Source of the DNA: UBA1081 sp964613045 | GTDB taxonomy: Bacteria; Bacillota; Clostridia; Oscillospirales; Acutalibacteraceae | Assembly (NCBI GenBank): GCA_964613045.1 | Contig: CAZTFS010000122.1 | Span: forward strand, 1-5,082 | Reading direction: 5' to 3' | DNA length: 5,082 nucleotides | In this document: positions 1 to 5,082 of the stretch, piece after piece | Layout of the letters: each line of letters begins with the position of its first letter | How positions within the stretch are numbered: position 1 is the stretch's first letter | The notes under the pieces: model-generated | Database searches by the model: none | Seen by the model: the letters and a program-made list of their open reading frames with translations, nothing else | What the model was told of the DNA's origin: nothing | Position numbers and translations under genes: made by a program

Positions 1-25
1 TTTTGCATTTTGCCATAGCACTTAA
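1..25. repeat. Degenerate 7-bp repeat remnant (left copy)
   Basis: The window opens with TTTTGC ATTTTGC CATAGC followed by ACTTAA. The first two units match the 7-bp pattern repeated at 85-112, and the third is a decayed 6-base unit. The patch ends in GCACTTAA (18-25), the same 8 bases that end the right-hand patch (111-118). The repeat may extend left of the window. Its function is unknown; it is probably intergenic repeat DNA. Confidence 0.5.
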
Positions 26-42
26 AGAAAAAAAGTAAATTT

Positions 43-113
43 TGCAGAGTGTAAATTCTAAAGCAGAAACTAACGGTTACATTCGTTTTGCGTTCTGCGT
101 TCTGCACTTTGCA
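43..113 (+). other. Imperfect inverted repeat / potential long RNA hairpin upstream of the first gene
   Basis: Bases 43-53 (TGCAGAGTGTA) pair with 103-113 (TGCACTTTGCA) over 11 positions if two G-U wobbles are allowed. An inner stem pairs 63-70 (GCAGAAAC) with 85-91 (GTTTTGC), with one bulged A and one wobble, leaving a loop at about 71-84. The right arm is made of the 7-bp repeats, so the left arm is a diverged inverted copy of them. No T-tract follows, so this is not a standard terminator. It could be a palindromic intergenic repeat or a structured leader for the downstream genes. The ribosome binding site at 130-136 lies outside the fold. Confidence 0.45.
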
Positions 114-118
114 CTTAA
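85..118. repeat. Four tandem degenerate heptamers, (G/A)(T/C)T(T/C)TGC
   Basis: GTTTTGC, GTTCTGC, GTTCTGC and ACTTTGC follow each other without gaps from 85 to 112, then comes ACTTAA. Every unit ends in TGC and varies only in its first four bases. This is short-period tandem repeat DNA of the kind scattered between genes in some bacterial genomes. It ends 12 bases before the ribosome binding site of the first gene. No role is known from the sequence. The array also forms the right arm of the inverted repeat at 43-113. Confidence 0.7.
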
Positions 119-129
119 TTAACTTCCCG

Positions 130-136
130 AAAGGAG
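130..136 (+). promoter_or_regulatory. Ribosome binding site of the small membrane protein gene
   Basis: AAAGGAG lies 9 bases before the ATG at 146, with an A-rich spacer. This supports 146 as the start. The next in-frame ATG would remove the lysine-rich N-terminus and the membrane segment. Confidence 0.85.
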
Positions 137-145
137 ACAAAAAAA

Positions 146-625
146 ATGAAGAAATTTAAAAAGATACTTGTTCCGGCTTTGATTGTGATATTTGTTGCAG
201 TTTGCGGCATATGGATGTTTTCATCGGATGCGGAACATATAGAGGACACAAACGGTGCTGACAATTATTCGCTGCAGCAAATTACAGACAGTAATATCAT
301 AAATATGGATATAAGTGCTTTGAATTACAGCGAATCAACAGACAACATCACAAACACCACAACTTATTCCTCTGACAAATTTACCGGTGTTGCCGAGATC
401 TACAGGACAAACATTACAGCCAACCGATTTGATATAACGGTAAATCATGCACAGGTCAATTCGGGAAATTTCAGATTAGTGCTTGTGCATAACGATGAAA
501 TTGTACATGAATTCACACTTAACGAGCTTGTGCAAACCTACACTCTTGAAAATCCTAACGGTACCGTTTCACTTAGAATTGCCGGTGAAAGTGCAGACTT
601 TATGTTTGATTATATCATTTATTAA
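146..625 (+). CDS. Small membrane-anchored extracytoplasmic protein of unknown function
   Basis: This 159-residue protein has no function that can be named. Residues 1-6 are lysine-rich (MKKFKK). Residues 7-25 form one hydrophobic segment, which could be an uncleaved membrane anchor or a signal peptide. Cys20 lies inside this segment, but the preceding V-A-V is a poor lipobox because small residues are expected at -1, so lipoprotein status is doubtful. Residues 28-77 are polar, rich in Asn/Thr/Ser and probably a flexible stalk. Residues 78-159 alternate polar and hydrophobic residues with turns such as VNSGNF and NPNGT, and include the block VSLRIAGESADF (141-152), as in a small beta-sandwich. 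From general knowledge, similar C-terminal segments occur in small secreted or lipoprotein-like Firmicutes proteins of unknown function; no search was run. The start is fixed by AAAGGAG 9 bases upstream. The gene lies 36 bases before a large surface-protein gene with no terminator between, so the two are probably co-transcribed. Confidence 0.85.
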   Translation: MKKFKKILVPALIVIFVAVCGIWMFSSDAEHIEDTNGADNYSLQQITDSNIINMDISALNYSESTDNITNTTTYSSDKFTGVAEIYRTNITANRFDITVNHAQVNSGNFRLVLVHNDEIVHEFTLNELVQTYTLENPNGTVSLRIAGESADFMFDYIIY

Positions 626-646
626 TTTTCATAGTAATTTACATTT

Positions 647-653
647 AAGGAGG
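647..653 (+). promoter_or_regulatory. Ribosome binding site of the large surface protein gene
   Basis: AAGGAGG, a near-perfect anti-16S match, lies 8 bases before the ATG at 662, in the 36-base gap after the first gene. It fixes the start of the large protein, which then begins with a typical signal peptide, and implies efficient independent initiation within a shared transcript. Confidence 0.9.
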
Positions 654-661
654 CAACACAT

Positions 662-3600
662 ATGAAAAAAGCTTTAAAAACTTCATTGTCACTTTTATTA
701 TCCTTGTTGATGATGTTTTCAATTGTGACACCTGCATTTGCCGAAGGTGCTCTTGTTCTGACCGGTGGTTCATCGAGCAGCTCTTCAACCACAAATATGC
801 CGGCGTATCAGATGAATATGACTTTCTCGACAATTGATGTTACAAACGTGAATTTTGCAAGTCCGACAACATCCATGTTTCAGAATTTATGTACGGGTTC
901 CATTTCTATGGTGGCAACAAGGGCTGTGCAGGGAATCACCTCTCTTTTGATAAAGAAAGATATTCCGGGCTTGAGTAAAGCTCTTGTTATGATGCAAGAT
1001 CCTGCTACCAGAGCTGAATTACAACATAAACAGCTTGTTCAGGAAATGGCTAAGAGTATAGAGGAAATAAAGCAAAGTGTTGCTCGAATAGAGAATCAGC
1101 TTAAGGATATTTCAAACAAAATAGATGAATATGCTACCGCTGAAGCTTTAAGAGATGCAACAACAGCACTTAATGGCATCGTTTCAAAATATCAGGTAGT
1201 TTGGGGCAATTATCAGGCTGTTATTGCAGCAGGCGGCACGCTTAGTCAGCTTGAGGATCAGTATGCCGAAGAAGCGTCAGAAACGGAAGAATCAACAAAT
1301 ACCGATGAACAATCGAATCCTCAAGTAGCTGCAGCTAAAGAGGCTTTAACAACTGCAACAAACATATTTATAAATTCGATAGAAGAAGGCGGCGGATTAT
1401 CATTTTTGAATGATCTTCAAAAAATTCCCGGATATTTATGGAATCCCGCTGATGCAACTTCTGATTATGATACCAGCTATCTCGGTGCATATGAAGCATA
1501 TCTGAGAGAGCGATATCCGTTTGAGCATCAGATAACCTCCGAGCTTTATACCGCTGTTGATACCTGTATAAACATTCAGTTGCAGATGCTGCTTCTTTAC
1601 AGTGAGTATTATACATACAAGAAAGAAGCAAACCCCACGGCATATAGTTCTTATACAGATGAGTATTTCTCTAAAATACAATACGGTATTATTCAGAATA
1701 TGGCTGCGATGGTTGAATCAACGGGCTTTGGAACATATATGCGTGCCGAAGCTCTCAAAGAAGATGAATTGACAGAAATAAAAAAATACGATCCTAATTT
1801 AATTGAGCCGGAAAATATTAATTCTTCTATAACGATTAACGGTACGGAGTATTCAGCATATAAGATACGTGATAATTCCTCTCTCTCGTATTATAAGATC
1901 ATTACCGAAGAAATTGATTCTAAAAGCTTTGTAAAAAAAATATATAGTGATTCTACAAACAATCTTGATTTAGGGAAATATATTTACCGCCCGTCATTTA
2001 TGCTGAACAGTCAATATTCGGATGACGGTATTTACAGAATGATAAGTGATATAAGCGAAATTCCTTTTGCTTCATCATGGACGGATATACTTGCTTCATT
2101 AAGGGATTATAACGGCTGTAATCTTTCCGATATTCCGCAGTCCTTGACTCACCTTCTTCTTTATTCTGATAATTTTGTTTCCAACAAACTGGAGGACTCT
2201 TATTGGCAAATTTCATCGATTCTCGCTTCCGATTCAGATAATAGTGTAGTAGTAGATACCGATGATATTTATAACGGCGACAGCACTTTTGTACCCCTTA
2301 TTATATATAAGGATATTTCAACACTTTCAAGTTATTCTTCTGACGGCACTCTTATTCTTAACGATAAAGGTCTTGTTAACAATCAGACATTCGTTGTTTC
2401 AGACGGTCAGACACTTGATATCAGTCTGATAGAACTTGATTTGGATAATGTTACGATTATCATTTCAGGTACAGGTACCGTTATTTCTAATCCTGATATC
2501 ACATTAAAAAATTCTTCAGTTATTATTACCGGAACTGAATACGGTGATGCTGTATACCTTAAGAATCTTAATGTAACAGCAAGAAATTATGAAGAAGCAG
2601 CATTGACTGTGAATACATCCTGCAATGTAGGGATAGAAGGAACGTGCTCTTTCAACGGTACTTCCTCCGAAGCATCAATAGAAGATGTGTATAGGTATTA
2701 TTCTTTTGAAAGACCTACCTTTGCTTCTCATGGTATTCTTGTCAATGGCAGTAATTCAATAGTTTCTTTTGTCGGTACAAAAGACGGAATAATTTCTTAT
2801 AATGAGAAGCAACAGCTTATTGCTAACGGTGCAGGCGGCGGAGCAGGTATTTGTCAGAACTGTATGAATCTGACTTTAAGGTACATTGATGTTACTGCTA
2901 AAGGTTCGCAGGTCAGCCTTGATTTTGAGCTTCCCCAATCAGGCGAACAGCTTTATACTATCGGTGCAGGTATCGGAGCAAGCGTAAGCTGCATAATTAC
3001 GTCGAACGGTTCATTCAATGTTAAAACAAGTGAATGTATTGTATCAAAAGGTGCCTCAACTATTAATGGTACAAACTATCTTTCTATAGAAAACTCCACT
3101 GTCAAAGCAACAGGAATTAAGAGTTCAAGGAGAAGCGACAGTTACCTTGGAGATAAAATCTATTCAGAGGATATAGGCGGAGTTAACATGCCGGAGAATG
3201 ATCTTTATTACTGTGTCAGAACAGGCAGCTTCACAAACAGCACTATCAGTGCGACTAATCTCAGAATTTCATCAAGATTTTCAGTAAAGAACCTGAACAA
3301 TTTGTTCATTCCGGATATTTATACGATAACAGCATACACAAAGGGCTCAAACGGTGTTACAACTGATGGCGTATACTTTAAGTTTAATGGTGATAATGGT
3401 TCTACAGGCTGGATACTTGCATCGGAAATCGGTAACGACAAAGGCAGTTGTACACAAACTGTTAAAGGGGTTTCAGTCGGTAATATTACTTCCGTTGAAG
3501 TAAAAACAAATTCAAGCAATCATTGGTGGCCCGGTAAAATTGATATAGTAAGTGAGTATAACGGTAGCTCCATTACTGTTTACGGCGGCAGATGGATAGG

Positions 3601-5029
3601 AAACAGCGGAACTGTACTATCACCCGACGACAATATTTACAAGGTAACGGTAAACACCGGTACGGCGGCAAATTCGGGAACAGATGCAGCTATTTATCTT
3701 CAGCTTCAGGATGCGGATTCAACAGTCACCTCAAATGTGCATCTGAGTGATATCCATCAGGATTCAAATGCTTTTGAAAAAGGTGATACAGACGTATTCT
3801 GGATATATGCTCCCGATGATTTCGGTGAATGCACCCATGCAAAGTTCTATTCTGACAATTCAAATGCTTCATCCGGATGGTGTCTTGACAGCTTCACGAT
3901 CGAGAAAGTGCAGGGCTCAAACAAAACCAACGACAAATTTACAGTCTATTCCGGTCAGTGGTTTGAAGAAGAACGTACAATAGACTTTGGTAAGTATTCA
4001 GGCGAAACAGGTGCTTTCTATATTGAAGTTAAAACTTCAGATGTATCCAAAGCCGGTACGGATTCCAATATTTATCTTACAATTTACGGTGATAAGGGCA
4101 ATACGGGAAAAATCAATCTGGGCACCTATGCACAGGGCGATAATAATTTTGAAAAAAACGATAAAGATTGCTTTTATATTGGTTATGACGTAAACGGAAT
4201 AGGAACAATAAATAAGATAGAAATAACAAAAGACAATAAAGGCGTAGGTCCTGACTGGCATCTTGAGTATATTAAAATCACAGAGGTAGTTTCGTCTGAT
4301 AAAGATAGTCAATCAGTAAGATTTGATATTAACCAATGGATTGAAAACAAAACATACACTTTCAACAAATCAAGCAACACCATGGTAACCGGTAGTTTCA
4401 TAGACAGAGATATACTTAAGGGGCTTACCAAAAATGAGGACGGCTCATATACTCTTGTTGTTAACAGAAACATCAATATGACTCATGAAGTGTTTGATCT
4501 TCTTATCGATGCAGGTATCATTCTTACCGTTGAAATGATGAATGATGACGGCGAAATGATTTACAGCTTAACATTTGACGGAAATCAGATCACAAATCAT
4601 CACAACATAGAATTAAAGCAGGGATATTCAGCCTCTGACGGAAATGCTGTTATTGATTTCCTTGCGGGTGCAGCTCTTCCTGCCGGTACTACAGTGGCAA
4701 TCAACACTGAATTGCTGGGCTTTACCGATTCCGATTCGTTGGTTCTCTTAACAAAGAATGAAGACGGTGAATGGAATGAAACACTTAAGCTGGTAAATGC
4801 AGACGGCATTGTTGAGTTCTCTATTGAGGAAGGCAAGACTTTGCTTATCAATAACGGTGCTCCCCTTCCTGAAGATGGTGAAACTGAATCCGATGCAGAA
4901 TCTGAGGCAGGTTACGAATTGAGCGATATTTCCGACTTCTTCAGCCGATTGAGTTCATTTATAATAAAGTTGTTTAACTTCATTATAAATCTTTCTGTAT
5001 TCCTGCTTAGGTCTTGTTTTAATCAATAA
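662..5029 (+). CDS. Large secreted multidomain surface protein with beta-helix and three tandem PLAT/LH2 domains
   Basis: This 1455-residue protein is probably a surface binding protein; no catalytic site was recognised. Residues 1-27 are a classical signal peptide (MKKALK, hydrophobic core, A-F-A, cleavage before Glu28). A Ser run (37-42) follows. Residues about 79-370 look helical, with a regular coiled coil at 133-157. Residues 380-555 are unrecognised. Residues about 560-820 resemble a parallel beta-helix, with G-A-G turns near 723-731 and 767-773. PLAT/LH2 domains lie at about 885-980 (degenerate), 992-1103 and 1117-1229. PLAT is a beta-sandwich known to mediate membrane, lipid or protein contacts. 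Residues 1243-1398 match, from memory, a beta domain common at the ends of clostridial surface proteins. The tail is an acidic linker (1403-1422) and a hydrophobic stretch (1432-1449). It probably acts on the cell surface or is released. It follows a small membrane protein gene in an apparent operon ended by a terminator. An adhesin is most likely; a toxin-like role is possible. Confidence 0.9.
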   Translation: MKKALKTSLSLLLSLLMMFSIVTPAFAEGALVLTGGSSSSSSTTNMPAYQMNMTFSTIDVTNVNFASPTTSMFQNLCTGSISMVATRAVQGITSLLIKKDIPGLSKALVMMQDPATRAELQHKQLVQEMAKSIEEIKQSVARIENQLKDISNKIDEYATAEALRDATTALNGIVSKYQVVWGNYQAVIAAGGTLSQLEDQYAEEASETEESTNTDEQSNPQVAAAKEALTTATNIFINSIEEGGGLSFLNDLQKIPGYLWNPADATSDYDTSYLGAYEAYLRERYPFEHQITSELYTAVDTCINIQLQMLLLYSEYYTYKKEANPTAYSSYTDEYFSKIQYGIIQNMAAMVESTGFGTYMRAEALKEDELTEIKKYDPNLIEPENINSSITINGTEYSAYKIRDNSSLSYYKIITEEIDSKSFVKKIYSDSTNNLDLGKYIYRPSFMLNSQYSDDGIYRMISDISEIPFASSWTDILASLRDYNGCNLSDIPQSLTHLLLYSDNFVSNKLEDSYWQISSILASDSDNSVVVDTDDIYNGDSTFVPLIIYKDISTLSSYSSDGTLILNDKGLVNNQTFVVSDGQTLDISLIELDLDNVTIIISGTGTVISNPDITLKNSSVIITGTEYGDAVYLKNLNVTARNYEEAALTVNTSCNVGIEGTCSFNGTSSEASIEDVYRYYSFERPTFASHGILVNGSNSIVSFVGTKDGIISYNEKQQLIANGAGGGAGICQNCMNLTLRYIDVTAKGSQVSLDFELPQSGEQLYTIGAGIGASVSCIITSNGSFNVKTSECIVSKGASTINGTNYLSIENSTVKATGIKSSRRSDSYLGDKIYSEDIGGVNMPENDLYYCVRTGSFTNSTISATNLRISSRFSVKNLNNLFIPDIYTITAYTKGSNGVTTDGVYFKFNGDNGSTGWILASEIGNDKGSCTQTVKGVSVGNITSVEVKTNSSNHWWPGKIDIVSEYNGSSITVYGGRWIGNSGTVLSPDDNIYKVTVNTGTAANSGTDAAIYLQLQDADSTVTSNVHLSDIHQDSNAFEKGDTDVFWIYAPDDFGECTHAKFYSDNSNASSGWCLDSFTIEKVQGSNKTNDKFTVYSGQWFEEERTIDFGKYSGETGAFYIEVKTSDVSKAGTDSNIYLTIYGDKGNTGKINLGTYAQGDNNFEKNDKDCFYIGYDVNGIGTINKIEITKDNKGVGPDWHLEYIKITEVVSSDKDSQSVRFDINQWIENKTYTFNKSSNTMVTGSFIDRDILKGLTKNEDGSYTLVVNRNINMTHEVFDLLIDAGIILTVEMMNDDGEMIYSLTFDGNQITNHHNIELKQGYSASDGNAVIDFLAGAALPAGTTVAINTELLGFTDSDSLVLLTKNEDGEWNETLKLVNADGIVEFSIEEGKTLLINNGAPLPEDGETESDAESEAGYELSDISDFFSRLSSFIIKLFNFIINLSVFLLRSCFNQ
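896..1771 (+). other. Helical N-terminal region with coiled coil (residues about 79-370)
   Basis: The region is rich in Ala, Glu, Lys, Gln and Leu. It contains a textbook 3-4 heptad pattern: Ile133, Ile136, Val140, Ile143, Leu147, Ile150, Ile154, Tyr157. More amphipathic stretches occur at 81-111 and 220-250, and a strongly hydrophobic one at 303-314 (INIQLQMLLLYS). A Glu/Ser/Thr-rich break at 202-218 separates helices. This suggests an elongated helical bundle that oligomerises or forms a stalk. No family was recognised. Boundaries are approximate and judged by eye. Confidence 0.6.
2339..3121 (+). other. Parallel beta-helix-like domain (residues about 560-820)
   Basis: Short alternating strands such as VTIIISGTG, SSVIITGT, KNLNVTAR and NSTVKATG recur with Asn/Gly turns, as in right-handed parallel beta-helices. 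The segments NGAGGGAGICQNC (722-734) and IGAGIGASVSC (767-777), each followed by strands ending in T-A-K-G or S-K-G-A, look like decayed copies of the 'GAGIGGG...ITINGG..TATGG' repeat known from gut Firmicutes surface proteins. Such folds often bind or process polysaccharides. No lyase or hydrolase catalytic set could be identified, so a binding or scaffold role is inferred. Confidence 0.6.
3314..3601 (+). repeat. PLAT/LH2 domain 1, degenerate (residues about 885-980)
   Basis: It keeps the opening IYTITAYTKG (886-895), TTDGVYFKFNGDNGSTG (900-916) in place of the usual GTDAxVYxxLxGxxGxTG, and the closing TVYGGRW (972-978). It lacks the central F-E-K-G-x-x-D-x-F block and the D-N-x-G...W-x-L-D block; the latter is represented only by NSSNHWWPG (950-958). 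The first of three tandem copies, it may have a changed binding surface. Confidence 0.6.
3635..3970 (+). repeat. PLAT/LH2 domain 2 (residues about 992-1103)
   Basis: The canonical PLAT landmarks appear in order: IYKVTVNTG (992-1000), SGTDAAIYLQL (1005-1015), FEKGDTDVFWI (1038-1048), then SDNSNASSGWCLDSFTI (1064-1080) and the closing strand FTVYSGQW (1093-1100). The spacing matches copy 3, with the closing Trp residues 126 apart (1100 and 1226). Confidence 0.8.
4010..4348 (+). repeat. PLAT/LH2 domain 3 (residues about 1117-1229)
   Basis: This is the best PLAT match of the three: FYIEVKTSD (1119-1127), AGTDSNIYLTIYGDKGNTG (1131-1149), FEKNDKDCFYI (1163-1173), GTINKIEITKDN (1181-1192), GPDWHLEYIKI (1196-1206) and the closing strand with Trp1226 (FDINQW). 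PLAT domains are established beta-sandwiches found in lipoxygenases, lipases, polycystins and the C-terminal part of clostridial alpha-toxin, where they contact membranes or proteins. Confidence 0.85.
4388..4855 (+). other. C-terminal beta domain typical of clostridial surface proteins (residues about 1243-1398)
   Basis: The segment runs HEVFDLLIDAGIILTVEM, then YSLTFDGNQITN, then an A-A-L-P-A-G-T-T-V turn (1337-1345), and ends LVNADGIVEFSIEEGKTLLI. From memory this order (xEVxDxL, 'YxWTFNGKDIxN', 'LPAGTKV', 'DGYVTFTLxHxSxYxL') recurs at the ends of secreted Clostridia proteins, where it seems to be a structural module near the anchor. The motif LTKNEDG appears twice in it (1255-1261 and 1363-1369), probably as similar hairpin turns. 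Confidence 0.55.
4862..5026 (+). other. Acidic linker and hydrophobic C-terminal tail (residues 1401-1455)
   Basis: Residues 1403-1422 are Glu/Asp/Ser-rich. Residues 1425-1449 are Phe/Ile/Leu-rich with spaced Ser, Lys and Asn (FFSRLSSFIIKLFNFI, then INLSVFLL), and the protein ends RSCFNQ. The tail could be a membrane segment or an amphipathic helix retaining the protein on the membrane. There is no proper LPXTG motif and only one basic residue after the hydrophobic stretch. Confidence 0.6.
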
Positions 5030-5045
5030 TTCAATAATTTAACTG

Positions 5046-5082
5046 CAAGCCGTCGGGGAGAATCCTCGGCGGTTTGTTTTTT
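5046..5082 (+). terminator. Rho-independent terminator of the two-gene unit
   Basis: Bases 5046-5058 (CAAGCCGTCGGGG) pair with 5064-5076 (CCTCGGCGGTTTG) in a 13-bp stem, including three G-U wobbles, around the five-base loop AGAAT. A run of T follows from 5077 to the window end. It begins 17 bases after the stop codon of the large gene. The T-tract may continue beyond the window. Confidence 0.93.

Noticed and set aside
43..113. The upstream hairpin as a terminator of a preceding gene
   Set aside because: The stem is imperfect with a long internal loop, and no T-tract follows position 113.
85..118. CRISPR array
   Set aside because: The repeat unit is only 7 bases with no spacers, so this is a simple tandem repeat.
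1..145. Possible sigma-A promoter, for example TAAATT at 52-57 or TAATTA at 116-121 as a -10 box
   Set aside because: No TTGACA-like -35 box lies 16-18 bases upstream of either, and the T/A-rich words are expected by chance. The promoter may lie upstream of the window.
194..208. Lipobox around Cys20 of the small protein
   Set aside because: The residues before Cys are V-A-V, and Val at -1 is unusual for lipoprotein signal peptidase. The Cys also lies within, not at the end of, the hydrophobic segment.
1368..2216. Minus-strand open frames within the large gene (for example 1368-1643 and 1998-2216)
   Set aside because: They are antisense to a continuous, clearly coding 1455-residue frame, their composition is not protein-like, and they have no ribosome binding sites that stand out.
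3747..4193. Alternative plus-strand frames over the PLAT region (3747-3983 and 3987-4193)
   Set aside because: They overlap the region where the main frame encodes recognisable PLAT motifs, so they are out-of-frame shadows.
4865..4879. LPEDG (residues 1402-1406) as an LPXTG-type sortase signal
   Set aside because: Thr is replaced by Asp, the hydrophobic stretch begins about 25 residues later instead of right after, and the C-terminus has only one basic residue.

Overview
The window looks like part of a low-GC Gram-positive genome, most likely an anaerobic gut-type Clostridia (Oscillospirales/Ruminococcaceae-like). This rests on the A+T-rich sequence, the strong AAGGAGG-type ribosome binding sites, the Gram-positive style signal peptide and the kinds of surface domains encoded. 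The genus cannot be named from this sequence alone.

Layout: positions 1-145 are non-coding. They hold degenerate 7-bp repeats of the form (G/A)(T/C)T(T/C)TGC in two patches, and an imperfect inverted repeat that could fold into a long hairpin. No convincing promoter is visible. Two genes follow on the plus strand, both with good ribosome binding sites. The first (146-625) encodes a 159-residue protein with one N-terminal membrane segment and a small extracytoplasmic domain that looks all-beta. After only 36 bases comes a very large gene (662-5029, 1455 residues) for a secreted modular surface protein. A strong rho-independent terminator (5046-5082) closes the unit, and its T-tract runs off the window edge.

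The large protein reads, in order: signal peptide; Ser-rich linker; long helical region with a clear heptad coiled coil; an unrecognised mixed region; a parallel beta-helix-like domain with degenerate 'GAGIG' turns; three tandem PLAT/LH2 domains, the first degenerate; a C-terminal beta domain of a kind common in clostridial surface proteins; an acidic linker; and a hydrophobic/amphipathic C-terminal tail without a standard sortase motif.

The tight spacing, shared strand and single terminator suggest a two-gene transcription unit, possibly with more genes upstream of the window. Both products are predicted to act at or outside the cytoplasmic membrane. The most plausible role is binding to a membrane, lipid, glycan or host/partner surface. 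A toxin-like (membrane-inserting) role for the helical N-terminal part is a speculative alternative. No enzyme active site was recognised in either protein.
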